DNA of 54,515 bases from Stagnimonas sp. (GTDB lineage: Bacteria > Pseudomonadota > Gammaproteobacteria > Nevskiales > Nevskiaceae), in contig JAUYNO010000005.1 in assembly GCA_030696045.1 (NCBI GenBank), positions 1-54,515 of the forward strand, written 5' to 3'. Shown piece after piece: positions 35,336 to 43,592 of the stretch. Position 1 is the stretch's first letter; every line of letters begins with the position of its first letter. Position numbers and translations under genes: made by a program. The notes beneath the pieces are model-generated. The model searched no databases. It was not told the DNA's origin and saw only the letters and a list, made by a program, of their open reading frames with translations.

Positions 35336-37912
35336 CTAGCCCGTCCCTGGGCCAGGCAGGGCCGGACCGGGCAGCAGCGCGCGGCGCAGCTGGCTGGCGC
35401 TGGCACGGCCGAAACTACTGAGGAAATACCAGAACCCGCGCAGGCCGAAGTGCAGCACCTCGCGCATGCTGGCCATCGGCCGGTCGTCGGTCTCCGGTGG
35501 CAGCCATTGCAGCCAGGCGTCGGCGCGGCCAAAGGTGCAGTCGATCAGTTCGCGTTCCTGACGCAGGCTCAGCGCCTCGAACCGCAGGCCCAGGCGTGGC
35601 GAAGCCCATTCGCTGATGCGCGCCGGGAATTCGTACTCGCGGTCGCCCTGGAACAGGCTGACGCTGACGGGCTCGCCAGGGACCAGCGGCAGATCCCGGT
35701 CCAGGGTCAGGCCCAGGCCGCCGAGCGAGTAGTCGTGGACTTCGCAGCGATGCAGCTGACCATCCGCCCCGCGTACGGCGGCCGGCAGCCACATGCGGAT
35801 GCGCGGCGCCACCCGTACCTGCCGGGCCTCGGCGCAAACGCCCAGGGCGGTGCCGACCATGGCCAGGTTGTAGAGCGTCCAGACCAGGTTGATCAGCACG
35901 GTTGCGGCCTCGTTGGTGTTCCACCAGAACAGCCGGAATACGCCCAGCACCACGCCGATGATATTGAGCAGGGCCAGCAGCATGAAGGGCGCGGCGATGC
36001 GCCAGTCGAAATAGGCCTTCGCCACCAGCCCGCCCTTGACCGTGACATTGAACTTGCCGATGCGCGGCGCGATCAGCGCCAGGGCGGTCGGCAGGGCGAT
36101 GTACCAGGCCAGCACGGTCTCGTAGGCCTCAGCCCAGAACGAATGCCGGTACTGGCCCTGGATGCGCGAATTGGCGAGGTTGGCCTGCATCAGGTGCGGC
36201 AGGGCATAGGCGACCAGCAGGGGGGCGGAGGTAGCGATCACATGCGCCTCGAGGAACAGGTAGCTGAGCGGCGCGGTGAGGAACACCAGCCGGGGCAGGC
36301 CGTAGAAGAAATGCAGCATGGCATTGGCGTAGCAGAGCCGCTGGAACAGGCCCAGCCCCCGGCCCAGCAAGGGATTGTCAACGCGGAAGATCTGCGCCAT
36401 GCCGCGCGCCCAGCGGATGCGCTGGCCGACGTGGGCCGACAGCGATTCGGTCGCCAGCCCGGCCGCCTGCGGCAGGTTGAGGTAGGCGGTGCTCCAGCCG
36501 CGCCGATGCATCTTCAACGCCGTGTGGGCGTCCTCGGTGACGGTCTCCACCGCGATGCCGCCGACTTCCTCCAGCGCCGTGCGCCGCAGCACCGCGCAGG
36601 AGCCGCAGAAGAAGGCGGCGTTCCAGAGGTCGTTGCCATCCTGCACCAGTCCGTAAAACAGGTTGCCCTCGTTGGGCACCCGGCGGAAGGTGTCGAGATT
36701 GCGCTCGAACGGGTCCGGCGAGAAGAAATGATGCGGCGTCTGCAACATGGCGCAGCGGCGGTCGCGCAGGAACCAGCCCATGGTCATCTGCAGGAAGGAG
36801 CGGGTCGGAATGTGATCGCAATCGAAGATGGCGATGTACTCGCCGCCGGTCCGGGTCAGCGCGTGATTGAGATTGCCGGCCTTGGCGTGACGGTTGTCGC
36901 TGCGGATCAGGTATTCGATACCGACTTCGGCGGCGAAAGCACGGAAATCCTCGCGCCGGCCGTCGTCGAGCAGGTAGACCTTGAGCTTGTCGGCCGGCCA
37001 GTCCAGATTGGCGGCGGCCAGGATGGTCGGCCGCACCACGGTCAGCGGCTCGTTGTAGCTGGGGATGTAGACATCGACCGTCGGCCAGTCGGCGCTGTCC
37101 GCCGTCAGCAGCACCGGCTTGCGCTTCAGCGGCCAGATGTTCTGCAGATAGCCGAGCAGCAGGATCAGCCAGGTGTAGGTCTCCGCCAGCAGCAGGCCGT
37201 AGCCGAGCACCTGGTCCAGCGCGGTCTCGAGGTCCAGCGTGCTGCTCAGCCGCCACCACATGTAGCGCCCGGTGGCGAGCAGGGACAGGCCGACCAGGAT
37301 CAGGGTCGGCACGTCTCCGGGTAGGCGCCGCAGCAGCATGGTCGCGCTCCACAGCAGCAGCAGGAACAGCAGCTGCCGGGGCAGGTCCAGCGGAGTGGAG
37401 ATCGCCAGCAGCGCCAGCGCCAGACTCACCACCAGCAGGGGGATGCGCAGGCCAATGCGCGGTTCGAGCCCGCGCACCAGGCGCTCCAGACGCGCCCCGC
37501 CGGCGGCGTAGTCGAGCCGGTCCAGCGCCCGCAGCAGCCGGCGCAGCGGCCAGGCCAGCGGCCATAGCCAGGGCTCGATCAGCCAGTAGGCCGTCAACAG
37601 CCAGCGATCCTGGAAAGCGCCCGGCCGGGATGGCGGAAAATCCGGGATGGGTCGGGCCAGCAACACCGCCGAGCACCAGGATCCCGGCCGCCGTGGGTCG
37701 CGCACCGCCAGCCCGCGCGCCGCTACCGCCAGCAGCCGGCGCAGCGGCCAGACCAAGGTCGCCGGCCAGGGCCGGCCCGCTTCCGGCGGTAGCAGCAGCA
37801 GACGCAGCAGCCACTCCCGCGCGCGGCCGGGGTCGTGCACGCCCAGGCTCAGTGCCACGGCACGCGCCTGCCCTTTGGCAAATTCCAGGACCAGGGATGG
37901 CAGCGGGCTCAT
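35336..37912 (-). CDS. bcsA: Cellulose synthase catalytic subunit with C-terminal PilZ domain
   Basis: This 858-residue GT2 glycosyltransferase polymerises UDP-glucose and extrudes the chain through its own membrane channel. Catalytic motifs: D316-D317-G318, D364-C-D366, 'FFCGS' (434-438), T459-E460-D461 and Q497-R-I-R-W501. About eight membrane helices flank the GT domain. A PilZ domain (about 695-800) has R697-Q-V-R700 and R704 and an intact 'DYSLGG' (D727, S729), so c-di-GMP should activate it. The N-terminal 150 residues are the extended domain also seen in enterobacterial BcsA (872 residues). It is transcribed with bcsG, away from the porin gene. Confidence 0.96.
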   Translation of the reverse strand: MSPLPSLVLEFAKGQARAVALSLGVHDPGRAREWLLRLLLLPPEAGRPWPATLVWPLRRLLAVAARGLAVRDPRRPGSWCSAVLLARPIPDFPPSRPGAFQDRWLLTAYWLIEPWLWPLAWPLRRLLRALDRLDYAAGGARLERLVRGLEPRIGLRIPLLVVSLALALLAISTPLDLPRQLLFLLLLWSATMLLRRLPGDVPTLILVGLSLLATGRYMWWRLSSTLDLETALDQVLGYGLLLAETYTWLILLLGYLQNIWPLKRKPVLLTADSADWPTVDVYIPSYNEPLTVVRPTILAAANLDWPADKLKVYLLDDGRREDFRAFAAEVGIEYLIRSDNRHAKAGNLNHALTRTGGEYIAIFDCDHIPTRSFLQMTMGWFLRDRRCAMLQTPHHFFSPDPFERNLDTFRRVPNEGNLFYGLVQDGNDLWNAAFFCGSCAVLRRTALEEVGGIAVETVTEDAHTALKMHRRGWSTAYLNLPQAAGLATESLSAHVGQRIRWARGMAQIFRVDNPLLGRGLGLFQRLCYANAMLHFFYGLPRLVFLTAPLSYLFLEAHVIATSAPLLVAYALPHLMQANLANSRIQGQYRHSFWAEAYETVLAWYIALPTALALIAPRIGKFNVTVKGGLVAKAYFDWRIAAPFMLLALLNIIGVVLGVFRLFWWNTNEAATVLINLVWTLYNLAMVGTALGVCAEARQVRVAPRIRMWLPAAVRGADGQLHRCEVHDYSLGGLGLTLDRDLPLVPGEPVSVSLFQGDREYEFPARISEWASPRLGLRFEALSLRQERELIDCTFGRADAWLQWLPPETDDRPMASMREVLHFGLRGFWYFLSSFGRASASQLRRALLPGPALPGPGTG

Positions 37913-38067
37913 GCCGGCAGTTTAGGGCGGCTCGCCGTTCCGGCAGCGACCTTGCTCAATCCGACGCGGCGCAGTAGGCGATGTTGACCACAGCGCGAGC
38001 GGCCTGCTGCTCCGGCCCGGCGCGAGCGCACCGGGGAATCGCAGCCATCGCCTGGTCTGCATATTCT

Positions 38068-38100
38068 TTTTCAAGACTATCAATCAATCCATATAGTCTT
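38068..38100 (+). promoter_or_regulatory. Candidate sigma-70 promoter with an overlapping dyad, upstream of the porin gene
   Basis: An AT-rich island in the 251-base gap between bcsA and the porin gene contains TTTTCA (38068-38073), an 18-base spacer and TATAGT (38092-38097), matching the -35 and -10 consensus at 4/6 and 5/6 positions. A perfect 8-base inverted repeat, AAGACTAT (38073-38080) and ATAGTCTT (38093-38100), spans the spacer and covers the -10, as an operator would. The regulator is unknown. The site could equally serve bcsA on the other strand. Confidence 0.4.
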
Positions 38101-38163
38101 TTACACGAACAATCGCGCTCGGCACTCTGCCTCCCACTTCAACACTGCCCGGGAGCTTCGCCG

Positions 38164-39546
38164 ATGTCTCGTACCGCACTGCCCGCCCGCAGGCTGATCA
38201 GCCTGCTGGCCCTGTCCAGCTTCGCCCTCGCCGTCCAGGCCGCGCCGGCTGCCGACGACGACCAGCGCGTCGAGGAGCTCGAACAGCGCCTGCTGGTGCT
38301 GGAGCGCAAGCTGGAACTGCAGCAGGAAGAGGCCGCCACCAAGGCCAAGGACGCGCCGGCGCCCAGCGCCGGTGAGAAGGGCTTCGCGATCAAGAGCGGC
38401 GCGGGCGACTACGAGATCAAGTTCAACGCCGTCGGCCAGGTCGATGGCCGCTATTTCTTCAGTGACGACGGCGCCTTCGACGACGGCTTCGTCACCCGTC
38501 GCCTGCGTCCGACCCTCCAGGGCAGCCTCGGCAAGCTGGTCGGCTTCCGCTTCACCCCCGAATTCGCCGGCGCGGTCGGCGCGGGCGACTCCGCCAGCAT
38601 CGTCGACGCCTACTTCGACCTGAAATTTCACCAGGCGGCCTCGGTCCGGGTCGGCAAGCAGAAGGGCCCGGTCGGCCTGGAACGCTTGCAGTCGGGTGGC
38701 GCGATCGGCTTCGTCGAGCGCGGCTTCCCGACCGAGCTGGCGCCCAACCGCGACCTTGGTGTCGCCCTGTTCGGCGAATTGCTGGACAGCAAACTCAGCT
38801 ACACCCTGGGCATCTTCAATGGCACCGCCGACGGTCGCGATGTCGCCGCCGCCGACGACGGTCTGAAGGAATTCGCCGGCCGCGTCTTCTTCGAGCCGTT
38901 CAAGACCAATTACAGCGCCCTCAAGGGTCTGGGCTTCGGCGTCGCCGGCAGCGCGGGTGCCAAGGACGGCACCGGCAACAACTTCGTGTCGCGCTACCGC
39001 ACGCCTGGCCAGAACCAGTTCTTCACCTACAACGAGACCGGCGTCGCCGCCACCGGCGCCCATCAGCGTATCTCGCCCCAGGCCCGGTACTACTACAACA
39101 GCCTGGGCCTGATCGCCGAGTACATCGAGTCCGAGCAGGACCTGAGCCGTGGCGGCGTCGAGAAGTCGATCAAGAACGAGGCCTGGTCGGTCAGCGGCTC
39201 CTGGGTCATCACCGGCGAGGACGCCAGCTACCGCGGCGTCAAGCCGGGCAGGCCCTACACGGTCGGCGGCGAGGGCTGGGGCGCCCTGGAACTGGTGGCC
39301 CGCGCCGGCTCGCTGGATGTCGACAACAGCGCCTTCGCCGGCGTGGCCGGCACCGATCGCCTGGCCAATCCCAACAGCCAGGCCGGCAAGGCCGACAGCT
39401 ACGGTGTCGCCGTCAACTGGTACCTCAGCAGCAACGCCAAGCTGACCGCCGATTACAACGAGACCCGCTTCGATGGCGGTGCCGCCGCCGGCGCCGACCG
39501 CCGCGACGAAAAGGCGCTGTTTACCCGACTGACCATCCAGTACTGA
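38164..39546 (+). CDS. OprO/OprP-family anion porin
   Basis: This 460-residue outer membrane protein is of the phosphate-selective porin O and P family. A signal peptide (1-28, ending 'AVQAAPA') is followed by a coiled-coil stretch at about 31-60 ('RVEELEQRLLVLERKLELQQEE'-like heptads) of the kind that trimerises such porins. The barrel starts at 'YEIKFNAVGQVDGRYFF' and 'RRLRPTLQGSLG', continues with 'AYFDLKFH' and 'VRVGKQKGPVGLERLQS', and ends in a C-terminal aromatic ('TIQY'), the Bam signal. Anion specificity is inferred. Placement 168 bases ahead of the sulfate transporter suggests sulfate rather than phosphate may be its cargo. GGGAG precedes the ATG. Confidence 0.88.
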   Translation: MSRTALPARRLISLLALSSFALAVQAAPAADDDQRVEELEQRLLVLERKLELQQEEAATKAKDAPAPSAGEKGFAIKSGAGDYEIKFNAVGQVDGRYFFSDDGAFDDGFVTRRLRPTLQGSLGKLVGFRFTPEFAGAVGAGDSASIVDAYFDLKFHQAASVRVGKQKGPVGLERLQSGGAIGFVERGFPTELAPNRDLGVALFGELLDSKLSYTLGIFNGTADGRDVAAADDGLKEFAGRVFFEPFKTNYSALKGLGFGVAGSAGAKDGTGNNFVSRYRTPGQNQFFTYNETGVAATGAHQRISPQARYYYNSLGLIAEYIESEQDLSRGGVEKSIKNEAWSVSGSWVITGEDASYRGVKPGRPYTVGGEGWGALELVARAGSLDVDNSAFAGVAGTDRLANPNSQAGKADSYGVAVNWYLSSNAKLTADYNETRFDGGAAAGADRRDEKALFTRLTIQY

Positions 39547-39558
39547 AATTCGGCGAGT

Positions 39559-39675
39559 AAACCTACTGCGCTGCTCAATCGCCGCCTTATGCGGTGCTCG
39601 GAATGCTCACACACTTCAGTGCGCTGCGCTTCCTGCGCTCCTATTCGTTGCGCTTGAGCATGCTCGCTACGGTTT
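39559..39675. repeat. Large imperfect palindrome between the porin and sbp genes
   Basis: The 168-base gap holds a 117-base nearly symmetrical element. Its outer arms (39559-39578 and 39654-39675) share AAACC, GCG/GCT and TGCTCAA with their inverse complement, with a few mismatches. Inside is a second imperfect hairpin from GGAA (39600) to TTCC (39633) around a CACT-TC-AGTG tip (39612-39621). There is no open frame and no T-run, so it is not a standard intrinsic terminator. It resembles structured intergenic elements repeated in other proteobacterial genomes, but I see only one copy here. It may be an attenuator, a structured RNA or a miniature repeat. Confidence 0.55.
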
Positions 39676-39714
39676 CTTCACCGAATTTTCTGCACTCATA
39701 CCAAGGAAAAAAAC

Positions 39715-40716
39715 ATGAAACGCACTCTCATTGCCCTGGCCACTTCCGCCGCCCTGCTGGCCTCCGCCAGCGCCGCCGCCAAGGAGCTGCTCAACGTCAG
39801 CTACGACCCCACCCGCGAGTTCTACAAGGAGTTCAACAGCGCCTTCGCCGCCGACTGGAAGGCCAAGACCGGCGAGACGCTGGAACTCAAGACCAGCCAC
39901 GGCGGCTCCGGCAAGCAGGCACGCGCGGTGATCGATGGCCTTGGGGCCGACATCGTCACCCTGGCGCTGGCCTACGACATCGACAACATCGCCGAGAAGG
40001 GCGCCCTGCTGCCGAAGAACTGGCAGCAGCGCCTGCCCGACAACAGCGCGCCCTACACCTCCACCATCGTGTTCCTGGTGCGCAAGGGCAATCCCAAGGG
40101 CATCAGGGACTGGGGTGACCTGGTCAAGCCGGGCGTGAAGGTCATCACTCCCAACCCGAAGACCTCGGGCGGTGCCCGCTGGAACTACCTCGCGGCCTGG
40201 GGCTGGGCGCTGAAGCAGCCGGGCGGCAATGAAGCCAGCGCCAAGGAGTACGTGACCAAGCTGTTCGAGAACGTGCCCGTGCTCGACACCGGCGCGCGCG
40301 GCGCGACCACCACCTTTGTCCAGCGCGGCATCGGCGACGTGCTGCTGGCCTGGGAGAACGAGGCCTTCCTGAGCATCAACGAGCTGGGTCCCGACAAGTT
40401 CGACATCGTGGCCCCCAGTGTCTCGATCCTCGCCGAGCCGCCGGTCACCCTGGTCGACAAGAACGTCAGCAAGCACGGTAGCCGCAAGCAGGCCGAGGCC
40501 TACCTCAACTTCCTGTACTCGCCGACCGGCCAGAAGCTCGCCGCCAGGCACTACTACCGACCGCGCAAGCCGGAACTCGCGGATGCGGCCGACGTCGCGC
40601 GCTTCCCCAAGCTGCCGCTGTTCACGCTCGACAGCGTGTTCGGCAGCTGGGCCAAGGCGCAGACCACGCATTTCGGCGACGGCGGCGTGTTCGACCAGAT
40701 CAGCGGCGTGAAATAG
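39715..40716 (+). CDS. sbp: Periplasmic sulfate-binding protein
   Basis: This 333-residue solute-binding protein delivers sulfate (possibly thiosulfate) to CysTWA. A signal peptide covers 1-22 ('[21 protein letters not shown]' follows cleavage). Conserved segments are '[16 protein letters not shown]', '[14 protein letters not shown]', '[20 protein letters not shown]', '[25 protein letters not shown]' and 'RHYYRPRK', the pattern of Sbp/CysP. Single sequence features do not decide sulfate versus thiosulfate. An AAGGAAA ribosome site precedes the ATG. It is the first gene of a tight transporter string, 2 bases before cysT. Confidence 0.94.
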   Translation: MKRTLIALATSAALLASASAAAKELLNVSYDPTREFYKEFNSAFAADWKAKTGETLELKTSHGGSGKQARAVIDGLGADIVTLALAYDIDNIAEKGALLPKNWQQRLPDNSAPYTSTIVFLVRKGNPKGIRDWGDLVKPGVKVITPNPKTSGGARWNYLAAWGWALKQPGGNEASAKEYVTKLFENVPVLDTGARGATTTFVQRGIGDVLLAWENEAFLSINELGPDKFDIVAPSVSILAEPPVTLVDKNVSKHGSRKQAEAYLNFLYSPTGQKLAARHYYRPRKPELADAADVARFPKLPLFTLDSVFGSWAKAQTTHFGDGGVFDQISGVK

Positions 40717-40718
40717 CC

Positions 40719-41540
40719 ATGGCCGCACGCCGCGCCATCCCCGGCTTTGGCCTGACCCTGGGCATCACCATCAGCTACCTGTCGCTGATCGTGCTGATCC
40801 CGCTGGCGGGCGTTTACTTCAAGGCCGCCGGCCTGGGCTGGGACGGTCTGCTGCACACGCTGGGCTCGGCCCGCGTGCTGGCCTCGCTCAAGCTCAGCTT
40901 TGGCGCGGCGCTGATCGCGGCCGTTCTCAACACGGTGTTCGGTCTGCTGGTGGCCTGGGTCTTCGTGCGCTACCGCTTTCCCGGTAAGAAAGTCTTTGAT
41001 GCCTTCATCGACCTGCCCTTCGCCCTGCCCACCGCGGTCGCCGGCATCGCGCTGACCGCGCTCTACTCCGGCAACGGCTGGATCGGCCAGTACCTGGAGC
41101 CGCTGGGAATACAGGTCGCCTACACGCCGCTGGGCGTGATCGTGGCGATGACCTTCATCGGCCTGCCGTTCGTGGTGCGCACGGTCGAGCCGGTGCTCGC
41201 CGAGGCCGAGCAGGGCCTGGAGGAAGCCGCCGCCACCCTCGGCGCCGGCCGCTGGGCCACCATCACCCGGGTCATCCTGCCGACCATCTGGCCGGCGCTG
41301 CTGACCGGCTTCGCGCTGGCCTTCGCGCGCGCGGTCGGCGAGTACGGTTCGATCATCTTCATCGCCGGCAACATCCCGATGGTGTCGGAGATCACGCCGC
41401 TGCTGATCATCATCAAGCTGGAGGAGTTCGACTACGCCGGCGCCACCGCCATCGCGGCGGCGATGCTGACGCTGTCCTTCGTGTTGCTGCTGGCGATCAA
41501 CCTCTTTCAAGCTTGGACCCGACGGAGCCGCCTCCGGTGA
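40719..41540 (+). CDS. cysT: Sulfate ABC transporter permease CysT
   Basis: This 273-residue inner-membrane permease has six helices. The family start '[23 protein letters not shown]' (residues 6 onward) and the cytoplasmic EAA loop '[30 protein letters not shown]' that contacts CysA are present. '[15 protein letters not shown]' is the usual CysT signature near the end. Its TGA is shared with the GTG start of cysW (GTGA), so the two permeases are translationally coupled. Confidence 0.95.
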   Translation: MAARRAIPGFGLTLGITISYLSLIVLIPLAGVYFKAAGLGWDGLLHTLGSARVLASLKLSFGAALIAAVLNTVFGLLVAWVFVRYRFPGKKVFDAFIDLPFALPTAVAGIALTALYSGNGWIGQYLEPLGIQVAYTPLGVIVAMTFIGLPFVVRTVEPVLAEAEQGLEEAAATLGAGRWATITRVILPTIWPALLTGFALAFARAVGEYGSIIFIAGNIPMVSEITPLLIIIKLEEFDYAGATAIAAAMLTLSFVLLLAINLFQAWTRRSRLR

Positions 41541-42454
41541 GCGAGAACCTCGACCATTCCCTGCAAGACCCGCCCAAGCTGCCGGAAGAGTTCGGCACCG
41601 GTCCGCTGGTCCGCAAGAACGCCGCCATCACCGAGCCCGCCTGGGTACGCTGGCTGCTGACCGCGCTGGCGCTCGCCTTTCTCGGCCTGTTCCTGCTGCT
41701 ACCGCTGGTCTCGGTGTTCACCGAGGCGCTGCGCGACGGCTGGGGCACCTACCTGTCGGCGCTGCGGGAGCCGGATGCCTACGCCGCCATCCGGCTCACC
41801 GTGATCGCGGCCCTGGTCGCCGTGCCGCTGAACCTGCTGTTCGGCATCGCCGCCGCCTGGTGCATCGCCAAGTTCGAGTTCCGCGGCAAGCAATTCCTGA
41901 TCTCGTTGATCGATCTGCCGTTCTCGGTATCGCCGGTGGTCGCCGGCCTGGTCTACGTGCTGATCTTCGGTGCCCAGGGCTGGGCCGGGCCCTGGTTCGC
42001 CGAGCACGACATCAAGATCATCTTCGCGGTGCCAGGCATCGCGCTCGCGACCACCTTCGTCACCTTTCCCTTCATCGCCCGCGAGCTGATTCCGCTGATG
42101 CAGGAGCAGGGCACCGACGACGAGCAGGCGGCGCTGACCCTTGGCGCCGGCGGCTTCCAGACCTTCTGGCGGGTCACCCTGCCCAACATCAAGTGGGGCC
42201 TGCTCTACGGCGTGCTGCTCTGCAATGCCCGCGCCTTTGGCGAGTTTGGCGCGGTGAGCGTGGTCAGCGGCCACATCCGCGGCCAGACCAACACCCTGCC
42301 GCTGCACATCGAGATTCTCTACAACGAATACGCCTTCGCCGCCGCCTTCGCCGTCGCCTCCCTGCTGGCCGGTCTAGCGCTGGTGACCCTGGCGCTCAAG
42401 ACCTTCCTCGAGTGGCGCTATGCCGACCAGCTCGCCGCCGCCCGCCGTCACTGA
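41537..42454 (+). CDS. cysW: Sulfate ABC transporter permease CysW
   Basis: This 305-residue second permease of the heterodimer has six membrane helices and the EAA loop '[24 protein letters not shown]'. The CysW-specific '[29 protein letters not shown]' region follows. I chose the GTG at 41537, which has a GGAG about 10 bases upstream and overlaps the cysT stop; a TTG eight codons earlier is less likely. The N-terminal 40 residues are a soluble, charged extension compared with E. coli CysW. cysA follows 13 bases downstream. Confidence 0.92.
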   Translation: MSENLDHSLQDPPKLPEEFGTGPLVRKNAAITEPAWVRWLLTALALAFLGLFLLLPLVSVFTEALRDGWGTYLSALREPDAYAAIRLTVIAALVAVPLNLLFGIAAAWCIAKFEFRGKQFLISLIDLPFSVSPVVAGLVYVLIFGAQGWAGPWFAEHDIKIIFAVPGIALATTFVTFPFIARELIPLMQEQGTDDEQAALTLGAGGFQTFWRVTLPNIKWGLLYGVLLCNARAFGEFGAVSVVSGHIRGQTNTLPLHIEILYNEYAFAAAFAVASLLAGLALVTLALKTFLEWRYADQLAAARRH

Positions 42455-42467
42455 AACGCGAAACACC

Positions 42468-43592
42468 ATGGAAATCTCGATCCGCAACGTCCGCAAGACC
42501 TTCGCCGCCTTCCCGGCGCTGGCCGGCGTCGACCTCGACATCGCCAGCGGCGAGCTGATTGCCCTGCTCGGCCCTTCCGGCTCCGGCAAGACCACCCTGC
42601 TGCGCGCGCTCGCCGGCCTGGAGCCGATCGACGCCGGCCAGATCAAGTTCGGCAGCGCCGACGCCACCAATCTCTCGGTGCAGGATCGCCGGGTCGGCTT
42701 CGTGTTCCAGCACTACGCGCTGTTCAAGCACATGACGGTGGAGGACAACATCGGCTTCGGCCTGAGTGTGCGCAAGGGCAAGGACAAGCCGAACGCCGCC
42801 GCCATCCGCCAGCGTGCGCAGGAGTTGCTGGAACTGGTACAGCTTGGCGGCCTCGGCAAGCGCTATCCCTCGCAGCTCTCGGGTGGCCAGAAGCAGCGCG
42901 TCGCCCTGGCCCGCGCGCTCGCCATCGAGCCGCGCGTGCTGCTGCTGGACGAACCCTTTGGCGCGCTCGACGCCAAGGTGCGCAAGGACCTGCGGCGCTG
43001 GCTGCGTGAACTGCACGACAAGACCGGCGTCACCACCGTGTTCGTCACCCACGACCAGGAAGAGGCGCTGGAACTGGCCGACCGCGTGGTGGTGATGAAT
43101 CGCGGTCGCATCGAGCAGGTGGGCACCACCGCCGAGGTCTACGAGCAGCCCGCGACACCCTTCGTGTTCGACTTTCTCGGCAGCGTCAACCGCTTCCAGG
43201 GCGAGATCCAGGGCAGTCAGCTGAAGATCAACGGCCTGAGCCTGCGCACCGACTCGGCGCTGTCAGGCCGGGTCGAGGTCTACGTCCGCCCGCACGACCT
43301 GCGCCTAGTGGAAGCGAGCAGCCCCGGTCTGCCGGCGAGCGTGCTCGGCGTGCAGCGCACCGGGCCCATCGTTAGGGCCAGCGCCCGCCTGGACCATGAC
43401 GGCGCGCTGGTCGAGGTCGAGCTCTCGCACCTCGACCCGCTCGCCAGCGCCCTGGTCCCGGGCGCCGCGCTGCGCCTGCTGCCGGCGGTCTACGGCCTGT
43501 TCCCGCCCGGCGACCGGGCGAGCCCCGGCACCCTGCCGGACGTGGTCGCCAACGCCGTGCCCGAGCAGCGCGGCGACCGCGCGCGCGGCTAA
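42468..43592 (+). CDS. cysA: Sulfate ABC transporter ATP-binding protein CysA
   Basis: This 374-residue ATPase powers the importer. Nucleotide-binding motifs are all present: Walker A 'GPSGSGKTT', Q-loop '[13 protein letters not shown]', signature '[15 protein letters not shown]', Walker B '[10 protein letters not shown]' and the His switch 'VTHDQEEA'. Residues about 235-355 form the CysA regulatory (TOBE-like) domain with '[13 protein letters not shown]'. I chose the ATG at 42468. The TAA shares three bases with the TAG of the opposing subtilase gene, so the two 3' ends overlap by 4 bases with no terminator between. Confidence 0.95.
   Translation: MEISIRNVRKTFAAFPALAGVDLDIASGELIALLGPSGSGKTTLLRALAGLEPIDAGQIKFGSADATNLSVQDRRVGFVFQHYALFKHMTVEDNIGFGLSVRKGKDKPNAAAIRQRAQELLELVQLGGLGKRYPSQLSGGQKQRVALARALAIEPRVLLLDEPFGALDAKVRKDLRRWLRELHDKTGVTTVFVTHDQEEALELADRVVVMNRGRIEQVGTTAEVYEQPATPFVFDFLGSVNRFQGEIQGSQLKINGLSLRTDSALSGRVEVYVRPHDLRLVEASSPGLPASVLGVQRTGPIVRASARLDHDGALVEVELSHLDPLASALVPGAALRLLPAVYGLFPPGDRASPGTLPDVVANAVPEQRGDRARG

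Noticed and set aside
38073..38100. The dyad as a CysB binding site
   Set aside because: It does not show a T-N11-A pattern, and CysB sites are too loosely defined to assign by eye.
39559..39675. The palindrome as an intrinsic terminator for the porin gene
   Set aside because: Arms are long and mismatched, the outer stem is not followed by a T-run, and its right arm ends only 39 bases before sbp.
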